A DNA stretch of 6,129 nucleotides, from the NCBI GenBank assembly GCA_021777365.1, contig JAJYDP010000317.1:1-6129 (forward strand), read 5' to 3'. Shown here piece after piece: positions 1 through 5,577 of the stretch. The notes below the pieces were generated by a model. It was not told the origin of the DNA. It worked only from the letters and a program-made list of their open reading frames with translations, and made no database searches. The position numbers were made by a program, and so were the translations under genes. Every line of letters begins with the position of its first letter. The stretch's first letter is position 1. Origin of the DNA: Chloroflexota bacterium. GTDB taxonomy: Bacteria > Chloroflexota > Limnocylindria > Limnocylindrales > CSP1-4.

Positions 1-506
1 GACGGTGCCGTCATGGTGACCACGGCGTACGTACCGCCGGAGGACAGGACGGCCGAGAGGACCGCCGCGGCGATGATGCCTGCCACCGGGACCTGGCGCC
101 TGCTCCGGGGCTCGGGGGCGGGCGCGGGGCCGACCGGCCGCCAGGCCGATCCGCCCTGGGAGCCGGCCGACGACGGCGCGGCAACCGGCTCCGTGGAGAC
201 CGCGTTCTCGATCGGCGTCCACGACGGTTGGGTCGCGGCAGGTGTCACGTCCGTTGCGGGTGCCCAGAGGGGCACCGCGGGCAGCCCGGGCGCCGGCACG
301 AAGTCCGCCGGGGCAGGAAGCGTCGGTGAGGTCGGAATGGAGGAAACCGGGCCGGCCTGCGATCCCTCGGACGTCGCCCCGGGATGGTCGGGATCGGCTG
401 CCGCGAGGCGGTCGGCATCAGCTGGATCTGCGGGACGCCCGACGTCCGGAACGTCCACGGGCGTGGCGGAGGGCTCCGCCGGAAGGCCCGTCTCTTCGTC
501 TGTCAT
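1..506 (-). CDS. Membrane-anchored protein, N-terminal part, possibly HtrA-like protease (runs off left edge)
   Basis: Reading leftward from the ATG at 506-504, an open frame of 168 codons runs off the window edge without a stop. It begins MTDEETGLP. Residues 1 to about 137 are rich in Pro, Ala, Asp and Ser with no predicted fold. Next comes a short basic patch (RSRRQ), then a single hydrophobic segment (GIIAAAVLSAVLSSGGTY), and the frame leaves the window just after it. A long disordered cytosolic N-terminus followed by one membrane helix is the usual layout of actinobacterial and Chloroflexota HtrA/DegP-type serine proteases, but also of other anchored extracytoplasmic proteins. No protease or PDZ residue lies inside the window, so the family is a guess. 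An in-frame ATG also lies at 512. The 506 start is preferred because the GGGGG run just upstream then has about 8 nt spacing instead of 2. Confidence that the frame is coding is high; confidence in the protease identity is low. Confidence 0.6.
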   Translation of the reverse strand, partial: MTDEETGLPAEPSATPVDVPDVGRPADPADADRLAAADPDHPGATSEGSQAGPVSSIPTSPTLPAPADFVPAPGLPAVPLWAPATDVTPAATQPSWTPIENAVSTEPVAAPSSAGSQGGSAWRPVGPAPAPEPRSRRQVPVAGIIAAAVLSAVLSSGGTYAVVTMTAP

Positions 507-591
507 GGTCATGGCCCCCAGTGCTGGGCGATCACTCGAAACTCCTCATCCCTTGCTGCATGGTGTACGCGCCCAGACTGAACTGATCCTG

Positions 592-613
592 AAAACTCGC
601 CCGGCGTGCGGGC
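592..613 (-). terminator. Possible short intrinsic terminator after apbE
   Basis: On the minus strand a 5-bp all-GC stem (GCCCG at 613-609 pairing with CGGGC at 603-599, 5-nt loop) is followed by GAG and then TTTT. It lies about 75 nt downstream of the apbE stop codon and upstream of the next minus-strand gene. The stem is short and the T run has only four bases, so it is a weak candidate. The rest of 507-687 shows no gene. It should also hold the promoter of the minus-strand gene that starts at 506, but I see no convincing -35/-10 pair. Confidence 0.3.
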
Positions 614-687
614 CCTTGCGCGACCCTGCGCCACGGCCCCGGATCCAGCCCCGGAGGCGGCCGGCCGAGACGCCGTGCCGGTGCCGA

Positions 688-1548
688 TCATCGGTCGAGG
701 AGGCCGTCGAGCCCGGGGGTCCAGACCACCCGATCGTCGGCGGTGATGCCGTACGCATCGAAGCCCGGATGGGCGGCAACCCAGGCCAGGCCGTCGAGTC
801 CCATGGCGAAGGCGGTCGTGGCATAGGCATCCGCGTACGTCAGGCTGGGCCCGACCACGGAGACGCTGAGCAGCTCCTGCGGGGGCAGGCCGGTGTGCGG
901 GTCGACGATGTGCTGGCCACGCTCGTAGGCTCCCGACGTGGCGACGGCGCCGTCCCGCAGCGCCAGCACGGCGGTCACCCGGTCAGCCCGATGAGGATGG
1001 CGGATCCCCACGCGCCACGGCTGCCGGTCGTCGACGCCACCCCGGACGATGACGTCTCCGCCGGCATTGATCGCGAACCGGCGGCCGCCCGCCTCGGTAA
1101 GCATCCAGGCCGCCTCCTCCACGGCCCATCCCTTGACCACCGCCGTCGGATCCGGGTGCCCGTCCGGGCGATGACCCCGGGCATCGAAGTAGCCGCCGCT
1201 CGTGCGGTACAGGTCGTCGCAGAGCGCCAGGACCTGGCGCACGTCGAGGCTGCAGTCCGACTCCGCGAGCTCGCCGCGGCCGAGGCGGCTGATCTCGCTG
1301 TCGGGACGGAACGGGCTGAACGTCGCATCGACGAGGCGGAGATGGTCGAACGCCGCCGCGAGATCGTCCGGGTCGAGCGCACCCTCGCGCACGTCGATCG
1401 TGATCGCTGTGCCCATGATGTGCTCCACGCGCAGCAGCCGCGCGGCGCCCGCCTGCCGGGCGGACCGACGCGGCTGCGTGGGCAGCCGGACGGCAGGGCC
1501 AGCGGGGCCCGTTCCGTCGCCGGGACCCGCGTGCACGGCAGAGGTCAT
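688..1548 (-). CDS. apbE: FAD:protein FMN transferase, ApbE family
   Basis: The 286-residue product belongs to the ApbE family, which transfers FMN from FAD to a threonine of a target protein by a phosphoester bond and depends on Mg2+. Family hallmarks appear in order: HIMGT (43-47), FSPFRPDSEISRL (77-89), GYFDAR (119-124), DPTAVVKGWAVE (133-144), NAGGD (161-165), WRVGIRHP (178-185), ATSGAYERG (203-211), HIVDPHTG (213-220) and ADAYATT (239-245). D240 and T244 match the usual metal-binding Asp and Thr. The start ATG shares an ATGA with the stop of the upstream FMN-binding gene, pointing to translational coupling; no strong Shine-Dalgarno is seen. The likely substrate is the SGAT motif of that neighbour. 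The odd point is the first 40 residues: Gly/Pro/Ala/Arg-rich, with no hydrophobic signal segment and no lipobox, although many ApbE proteins are exported lipoproteins. The family call is secure; the cellular location is uncertain. Confidence 0.95.
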   Translation of the reverse strand: MTSAVHAGPGDGTGPAGPAVRLPTQPRRSARQAGAARLLRVEHIMGTAITIDVREGALDPDDLAAAFDHLRLVDATFSPFRPDSEISRLGRGELAESDCSLDVRQVLALCDDLYRTSGGYFDARGHRPDGHPDPTAVVKGWAVEEAAWMLTEAGGRRFAINAGGDVIVRGGVDDRQPWRVGIRHPHRADRVTAVLALRDGAVATSGAYERGQHIVDPHTGLPPQELLSVSVVGPSLTYADAYATTAFAMGLDGLAWVAAHPGFDAYGITADDRVVWTPGLDGLLDR

Positions 1549-2183
1549 GCCAGGGCCTGGTCGAGCGCACCCTGCAGGGACTGCGCGTACGCCTCGCTGG
1601 TGTAGGTGGCCCCGGAGATGAGGTTGATCTGCGCGCTCTGCGCCTGGAGCACCTCCTGCCGCAGGATCGGCGCCGCGTACGCGGCGATCTGCTGCGAGAG
1701 CATGTGCGCGGTCGGCATCTGCAGCGGCTGCACGTCGACGATCCGCCCGCCCTGGATGGTCACCTGCACCTGGACGTTGCCGAACGGGATCTGCACCACG
1801 GGTCCGGAGAAGCGGCCGCTCTTCAGCGAGGTCCCCTGCGCGGCGCCTCCCGAACCCGGCTGCGAGGTCCCGCCTGAGGACCCGGAGGAGCCGCTCGACC
1901 CACCCGGGCCGCCGGCCGCGGAGGACGAGGCTCCCGTGGAACCCGACGCGGAGGACGCGGTCGAGGCGGTAGTGCCGGACGACGCGCCGGACGTGCTGCC
2001 CGAACCCTGGCCGGCCGCGCTGCCGCCGGCCGGCTGCGCGCTCGGCGCGATCGCGGTGGCGGGCAGTCCCACGACCGCGGACGTGGACCCGGGGAGCGCG
2101 GCGGGGGTCGTCTTGAAGTTCAGGAGCAGGGACAGGGCGACCGCCGTGGTGGCGATCGCGATGACGGCGCGTCGAGGAAGCAT
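1545..2183 (-). CDS. Membrane-anchored FMN-binding domain protein (covalent flavoprotein)
   Basis: The 212-residue product has three parts. Residues 1-22 (MLPRRAVIAI... to LLL) form an N-terminal membrane anchor or uncleaved signal, with arginines at positions 4-5. Residues about 32-118 are a Ser/Gly/Ala/Thr low-complexity linker. Residues about 119-212 form an FMN_bind domain (Pfam family related to NqrC/RnfG C-termini). The domain ends in SGATYTSEAY, in which T193 of SGAT is the predicted flavinylation site for ApbE. The conserved Asp three residues before that Ser is Asn here (N187). The role inferred is a one- or two-electron carrier tethered outside the membrane, taking electrons from the reductase encoded just upstream and passing them to an unknown acceptor. 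The gap to the reductase stop is 18 bp and contains CCGGAG about 9 nt before the ATG. The stop overlaps the apbE start by 4 bp. The protein is too small to be a full NqrC and has no Nqr/Rnf partners nearby, so it is not part of those complexes. Confidence 0.9.
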   Translation of the reverse strand: MLPRRAVIAIATTAVALSLLLNFKTTPAALPGSTSAVVGLPATAIAPSAQPAGGSAAGQGSGSTSGASSGTTASTASSASGSTGASSSAAGGPGGSSGSSGSSGGTSQPGSGGAAQGTSLKSGRFSGPVVQIPFGNVQVQVTIQGGRIVDVQPLQMPTAHMLSQQIAAYAAPILRQEVLQAQSAQINLISGATYTSEAYAQSLQGALDQALA

Positions 2184-2201
2184 GGTCGGGTACTCCGGCG
2201 T

Positions 2202-3575
2202 TCAGAAGGCGAAGCGTTCGTCGTGGATCTGGGCGTCGGGCACACGGAGCGCCCGCAGGCTGCGCCGGACCGCCTCCATCATGGGCAGCGGCCCGCAGAG
2301 GTAGACGTCGTGCTGGCGCACGTCCGGGACCAGGCGCCGGAGCGCCTCCGGAGCGAGCGGATCGCCGGGCATGGCGCGCGTCCCGCGGCGGCCCACGAGG
2401 TAGTGGACCGTGGCCCCGCGGATCGCCGCGAGCTGCTCGAACTCGTGCCGGAAGACCACGTCCTGCGGCCTGCTGGCCCGGTAGACCAGCGTCAGGTCCC
2501 CGGGCGCCGCGGGCAGCTCCTCGAGGAGCGCGCGGAGCGGCGTGACCCCGATCCCTCCGGCGATCAGCAGGACCTTGGGGCGGGTCCGCAGGGCGCCGGT
2601 CAGGTTGCCGTATGGTCCCTCCACGAAGACCGGGGTCCCGATGCGCATGCGCTGCAGCTTGCGAGTCTGGTCACCCTGCGCCTTCACCGTCACCCGGAGG
2701 AACCGGCCGTTGGGAGCGGCGGACAGGGAGAACGGGTGGCTGCGCCACCAGTCCTCCGGGGTGAGGAAGCGCCAGCGGAACCACTGGCCGGCCCGCGTGG
2801 CGAGCTGGTCGAGATCGCGGCCCGTCATGTAGATGGAGACCACCCCCGGGGCCTCCTCGACCACGTTGGCCACGCGCAGCCGGTGGCGGAGCGAGAGCGT
2901 CACGGGCTGCGCGAAGCGGAAGATCAGCATCAGGGCACCGGCCGCCACGTAGAGGGCGATCCAGTACAGCCGCGCGACGGGATCGGAGGTGAAGTCGGTC
3001 CCCACGGCCAGCTGGTGCAGGAACGTCAGGGCGATCGCCAGGTACGCATACAGGTGGATCCCGTACCAGGTCTCGTACGAGAGACGCCGTCGCACGGCCG
3101 CCACGGAGCTGATCCCGATCGCCACGAAGAGCGCCATCCCGGCGGTGGCCATCAGGACGTACGGGTAGGACGTCAGGATCGTGAGTGCCTCGGCGGGCAC
3201 GCCACTGCCGGTGGCGAGCCCGTAGCCGACGATGGTGAAGATCCCGTGGGCGACCAGCAGCAGGATCCCCGAGAAGCCGACCCAGCGGTGGAGCGCGGCC
3301 ACGCGGTCCGGGCCCAGAACCTGGTCCAGCCAGGGACTCCGCGACATCAGGATGAGCTGCAGCAGCACCAGGTAGGTGCCGTAGAGCGCGGCCAGCTGCC
3401 CCGCGGCCATCAGGATCCCCGACGGCGAGTGGAGCTCCGCGAGCTGCCCGTGGCGAACCCACATGGCGCCGATGAGGACGGCGTTCCCGACGGCGAGAGC
3501 GGCCAGGTCGCTGGCGCGCACCGACCACGCCCTGGGGAAGGGGACGCGCTGGAGGGTGCGAGCGGGTGCGGTCAT
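2202..3575 (-). CDS. Ferric-reductase-like transmembrane flavocytochrome with FAD/NAD(P)H domain
   Basis: The 457-residue product combines a ferric-reductase-type membrane domain (about 20-222, six or so hydrophobic helices) with a ferredoxin-NADP reductase-type cytosolic domain (about 230-457). Two histidine pairs have the spacing expected for two stacked b-hemes: H96 (HRWVG) with H110, and H174 (GIHLYAY) with H187 (FLHQ). The FAD motif is RSHPFS (278-283). The nucleotide-binding part shows IAGGIGVTPLRAL (338-350) and YLCGPLPMMEAV (425-436), and the chain ends in an aromatic tail (ERFAF). No C-terminal 2Fe-2S domain is present. It should move electrons from NAD(P)H across the membrane; the FMN-binding protein next in the operon is the likely acceptor. 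The start at 3575 is chosen because CGGA lies about 7 nt upstream and the membrane domain begins soon after. A start at 3710 would add 45 Arg/Pro-rich residues with no clear function and extend the gene well into the divergent intergenic region. The natural terminal acceptor cannot be told from sequence. Confidence 0.92.
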   Translation of the reverse strand: MTAPARTLQRVPFPRAWSVRASDLAALAVGNAVLIGAMWVRHGQLAELHSPSGILMAAGQLAALYGTYLVLLQLILMSRSPWLDQVLGPDRVAALHRWVGFSGILLLVAHGIFTIVGYGLATGSGVPAEALTILTSYPYVLMATAGMALFVAIGISSVAAVRRRLSYETWYGIHLYAYLAIALTFLHQLAVGTDFTSDPVARLYWIALYVAAGALMLIFRFAQPVTLSLRHRLRVANVVEEAPGVVSIYMTGRDLDQLATRAGQWFRWRFLTPEDWWRSHPFSLSAAPNGRFLRVTVKAQGDQTRKLQRMRIGTPVFVEGPYGNLTGALRTRPKVLLIAGGIGVTPLRALLEELPAAPGDLTLVYRASRPQDVVFRHEFEQLAAIRGATVHYLVGRRGTRAMPGDPLAPEALRRLVPDVRQHDVYLCGPLPMMEAVRRSLRALRVPDAQIHDERFAF

Positions 3576-3740
3576 GCGATCATCCGGGTGATGCGGCACC
3601 CTCGCGGGTGGTCGCGGTTGGTTCGAGGTGAGGACCGGCGGAGCGGATCGGCCGGTTCGCGGCCCGGTGCGTGGCCGATGGCCCGGATTCGCTCCGCCGA
3701 TGTCGTGCATGCTGGCCGCGGTTCCTTAAAGCCGTCTGAA

Positions 3741-3752
3741 ACGGGGCCCCGT
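3741..3752. repeat. 12-bp perfect palindrome in divergent intergenic region
   Basis: ACGGGGCCCCGT is its own reverse complement. It lies between the divergent reductase operon and the sigma gene, 14 bp to the left of the longer dyad. Each CCGTCTG flanking copy (3732-3738 and 3749-3755) is a direct repeat 17 bp apart. In GC-rich DNA a 12-bp palindrome is only mildly surprising, so a regulatory role is speculative. Confidence 0.3.
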
Positions 3753-3766
3753 CTGCGGGGTAAGGG

Positions 3767-3796
3767 CCGGTGAACGAACCTTCATTCGTTCGCCGG
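3767..3796. promoter_or_regulatory. Inverted-repeat operator or hairpin between divergent operons
   Basis: The arms CCGGTGAACGAA (3767-3778) and TTCGTTCGCCGG (3785-3796) are complementary at 11 of 12 positions, with the remaining pair a G-T wobble, around a 6-bp spacer (CCTTCA). The size and symmetry suit a homodimeric repressor site; an RNA hairpin in the 5' leader of the sigma transcript is the alternative. The core ACGAAC recurs at 3774-3779 and 3805-3810, and ACCTTCA recurs at 3778-3784 and 3799-3805, so the site may extend downstream to about 3811. It sits 43 bp before the chosen sigma start and about 190 bp before the reductase start. It could therefore control the sigma gene directly and perhaps both units. 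No regulator gene of a dimeric DNA-binding family is present in the window. Apart from this dyad and the palindrome at 3741, the interval 3576-3838 shows no gene. Confidence 0.5.
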
Positions 3797-3800
3797 CGAC
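3775..3800 (+). promoter_or_regulatory. Possible ECF-type promoter for the sigma/ogt unit
   Basis: CGAACC (3775-3780), 16 bp of spacer, then CGAC (3797-3800) resembles the general ECF promoter pattern of a GGAAC-like -35 and a CGTC-like -10. It would place transcription start about 30 nt before the ATG at 3839 and overlaps the dyad, consistent with autoregulation or repression. Both hexamers are imperfect matches, so this is a weak candidate. Confidence 0.22.
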
Positions 3801-3838
3801 CTTCACGAACGGCGGGCCTGCGCGTCACACTGGTCGTG

Positions 3839-4543
3839 ATGACGCTGCCGCCCACCGCGCCCCGGCCGGGGGAGTCCTCCAGCCCCCCGGCACGGGCTCG
3901 CACCCACCCGGCGCAGGCCGGGACCCTGTCCGCGCAGGACGCGACCCTCGCAGCATCCGACGCCGCGCTCGCGACGCACGAGGCGGAGCTCGCGGCATCG
4001 GCGGCGCACCCCGTGCCCCCCTTCGAGCAGGTGCTCGCGGCGCACGAGGCGGAGCTGTACCGCTATCTCCGCCGGCTGACGCCGACGGCCGACGACGCGG
4101 CGGACCTGCTCCAGGACACCTGCGTGCGCGCCTTCCGCGCGTACCCGCGGCTCGCGGCGGGTGCCAACGTCCGCGCGTGGCTGTACCGGATCGCGGGCAA
4201 CCTCGCGCGCGACGCCCACCGACGCCGGCGCGTGCGCGCGGTGGATGCCGACGGCGTGCCCGACGCGACCCAGGGGTGGCACGGCGCGAGTGCCGAGGCC
4301 CCGGGCGGCGATCCGGCCGGTCACGTCGCCGCGGCCGAGCTGCGGGAGGCCGTCCGCGCCGCACTCCTCGAGCTCAGCGCCCGGCAGCGGGTTGCCGTCG
4401 TCCGGCGCGTACTGGAGGAACGGCCCTACGAGGACGTCGCCGCGGCGCTCGGATGCAGCGACGTGACGGCACGGCAGCACGTCAGCCAGGGGCTCCGAAG
4501 GCTGCGCGCACTCCTCGCGCCCTGGATGGAGGTGGACGGATGA
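3839..4543 (+). CDS. ECF-family RNA polymerase sigma factor
   Basis: The 234-residue product has the two-domain ECF (group 4) layout. Sigma region 2 spans about 62-130, with DDAADLLQDTCVRAFR (85-100) and NVRAWLYRIAGNLARDAHRRRR (110-131) for core binding and -10 recognition. Sigma region 4 spans about 168-226, with LSARQRVAVVRR, YEDVAAALGCSDVTARQHVSQGLRRLRALL as the helix-turn-helix for -35 recognition. No C-terminal extension follows. Residues 1-56 are an added N-terminal extension: first Pro/Ser-rich, then four heptads (see the repeat at 3923). The ATG at 3839 is chosen. The in-frame GTG at 3770 lies inside the palindrome and would add 23 unconserved residues; the GTG at 3836 is also possible, and no clear Shine-Dalgarno marks any of them. 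The stop overlaps the ATG of the alkyltransferase gene by ATGA, so the two are co-expressed. No recognisable anti-sigma gene is adjacent other than that fusion protein. Confidence 0.9.
   Translation: MTLPPTAPRPGESSSPPARARTHPAQAGTLSAQDATLAASDAALATHEAELAASAAHPVPPFEQVLAAHEAELYRYLRRLTPTADDAADLLQDTCVRAFRAYPRLAAGANVRAWLYRIAGNLARDAHRRRRVRAVDADGVPDATQGWHGASAEAPGGDPAGHVAAAELREAVRAALLELSARQRVAVVRRVLEERPYEDVAAALGCSDVTARQHVSQGLRRLRALLAPWMEVDG
3923..4006 (+). repeat. Four tandem 21-bp (heptad) units in sigma N-terminus
   Basis: Units at 3923-3943, 3944-3964, 3965-3985 and 3986-4006 encode TLSAQDA, TLAASDA, ALATHEA and ELAASAA. A fifth related unit (VLAAHEA) lies at 4031-4051, at the start of sigma region 2. 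Leu is fixed at heptad position 2 and Ala at position 7, with an acidic residue at position 6 in three of the four units. At the DNA level 3967-3990 and 4033-4056 match at 23 of 24 bases. The pattern suggests an Ala/Leu amphipathic helix or short coiled coil made by duplicating the first helix of region 2. Confidence 0.6.
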
Positions 4544-5505
4544 GCACGCGGCAGGAGCGAGCCGAGGTGCGTCGCCGTGCCGGCGAGCCCGGACAGGCGG
4601 CCCTGGAGCGGCTGCTGCGCCGGGGCGATCCCCTGCCGGCAGCGGCGGAACTGGAGGTCGAGCTTGCCGAGGCGTCCAGTCGGGCAGATCGTGCGGTGCA
4701 CGCCCTGGCGGGCGGGGCCCGCGCCCGAGGGGCGACGCCGGACCACGGGACGGCGCGCTCCCGCGGAGCCGCGGACGCCCGGGGACCTGCCCCCGTCGGG
4801 CGGGCCGCGGTCAGCCGCGGGGCCGCGCCCACGAGGGGAAGGGTGCCCGCTCGTGGGACGGCACATGCCAGTGGTGTCATCGAGGAGACTCCGGACGAGC
4901 CGCGGCCCGTCGCCGCCTTCGCCCGGCACCCCGCGCCGTGGGGCGTGCTCCACCTCGCGGCCGGCGACCGCGGCCTGGTCGCCATCGAACTCGCCGCGGA
5001 GACCGCGGACTTCGTCGACGACCTGGCCCGCCGCCTGGGCGGTCCGGTGGTGCCCGATATCCCGGGGACCCGACCCGCGTGGCACGAGATGCTCGCGGCG
5101 GCGGGGCGCCAGCTCGACGAGTACTTCGCCGGGGCACGTACACGGTTCGACCTGCCGGTGGATCTCCCGGGAGTGTCGGCCTGGGACCGCCTCGTGCTGG
5201 ACGGGGCGCGGCGGCTCGCGTACGGCGAAGTGACCAGTTACGGCAACCTGGCGCTCGCCATCGGCAGGCCGCGGGCGGCCAGGGCCGTGGGTGGCGCGCT
5301 GGGTCGCAACCCGGTGCCGCTCGTCATCCCGTGCCACCGCATCGTGGCCGGTGACGGCACGCTCGGCGGGTACGGCGGAGGCGGCCACGGGGCGCGTGTG
5401 CGGATGCTCGACGTGAAGCGCACGCTCCTCGCGCTGGAGGGAGCCAGGCTGGCCGACGCCCGTTCCGGGTCCACCCGCCGGGGCGCTCCGACAGCGACGC
5501 GCTGA
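4540..5505 (+). CDS. ogt: O6-alkylguanine-DNA alkyltransferase with long N-terminal extension
   Basis: The 321-residue product carries a complete Ogt/MGMT module. An N-terminal methyltransferase half spans about 122-210. The DNA-binding catalytic half spans about 213-301, with YGEVTSYGNLA (228-238), RAVGGALGRNPVP (248-260, the Arg that flips the base and the Asn of the hinge), IPCHRIV (263-269) and LGGYGGG (275-281). C265 of PCHR accepts the alkyl group irreversibly. This family repairs O6-methylguanine and O4-methylthymine. Typical Ogt proteins are about 160-180 residues, so residues 1 to about 121 are extra. Residues 1-57 look helical and charged (QERAEVRRRAGEP... to RAVHAL). Residues 58-110 are an Arg/Gly/Ala linker with repeated RGA-like units. 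The start is well supported: GGAGG at 4528-4532 is 7 nt before the ATG, and ATGA overlaps the sigma stop. The extension lacks a His-Cys-Cys zinc anti-sigma motif. Its function is unknown; the location suggests a partner role for the sigma factor. Confidence 0.93.
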   Translation: MSTRQERAEVRRRAGEPGQAALERLLRRGDPLPAAAELEVELAEASSRADRAVHALAGGARARGATPDHGTARSRGAADARGPAPVGRAAVSRGAAPTRGRVPARGTAHASGVIEETPDEPRPVAAFARHPAPWGVLHLAAGDRGLVAIELAAETADFVDDLARRLGGPVVPDIPGTRPAWHEMLAAAGRQLDEYFAGARTRFDLPVDLPGVSAWDRLVLDGARRLAYGEVTSYGNLALAIGRPRAARAVGGALGRNPVPLVIPCHRIVAGDGTLGGYGGGGHGARVRMLDVKRTLLALEGARLADARSGSTRRGAPTATR

Positions 5506-5521
5506 CCCACGTCGGCCGGGG

Positions 5522-5561
5522 CCGGGGTCGGCGCGGCCACGGCGTGCTGCGCCCCGACCGG
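5522..5561. terminator. Imperfect GC hairpin between convergent genes
   Basis: CCGGGGTCGGCGC (5522-5534) and GCGCCCCGACCGG (5549-5561) can form 11 GC-rich pairs with a 2-nt bulge on each side and a 14-nt loop. It lies between the ogt stop and the stop of the convergent small gene, where a bidirectional terminator would be expected. There is no T run on either side, so it would not be a standard intrinsic terminator. Confidence 0.27.
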
Positions 5562-5577
5562 CAGCGCCATCCGGGGG

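Noticed and set aside
13..1605. Long plus-strand open frame of 530 codons
   Set aside because: It lies antisense to the anchored protein and apbE, whose translations have clear motifs. The product is Arg/Gly/Ala-rich with no domain pattern, as expected for a GC-rich shadow frame.
1545..3575. Part of an Nqr or Rnf complex
   Set aside because: No NqrB/D/E or Rnf subunits are present, and the FMN carrier is much shorter than NqrC/RnfG; the partner is a ferric-reductase-like protein instead.
3576..3710. Upstream start for the reductase at 3710
   Set aside because: It would add 45 Arg/Pro-rich residues and take up about half of the divergent promoter region; the ATG at 3575 has a better-placed CGGA site and begins close to the membrane domain.
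2223..3773. Long plus-strand open frame of 516 codons
   Set aside because: It is antisense to the reductase gene and its composition (His/Asp/Gln/Arg/Gly-rich, no motifs) is that of a shadow frame.
3770..3838. GTG start for the sigma gene at 3770
   Set aside because: It lies inside the palindrome and adds 23 residues with no ECF similarity; the ATG at 3839 is more plausible, although no strong ribosome site settles it.
4177..4539. Upstream extension of the ogt frame inside the sigma gene
   Set aside because: This is an open shadow frame within sigma coding sequence; the ATG at 4540 has a perfect GGAGG site and ATGA coupling.
4540..4720. Zinc-type anti-sigma domain in the Ogt N-terminus
   Set aside because: No cysteine and no His-x3-Cys-x2-Cys pattern occurs in residues 1-60, so the known ZAS family cannot be claimed.
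4426..5388. Minus-strand open frame of 320 codons antisense to ogt
   Set aside because: No motif, Arg/Gly/Pro-rich, and wholly opposite a gene with clear catalytic residues.
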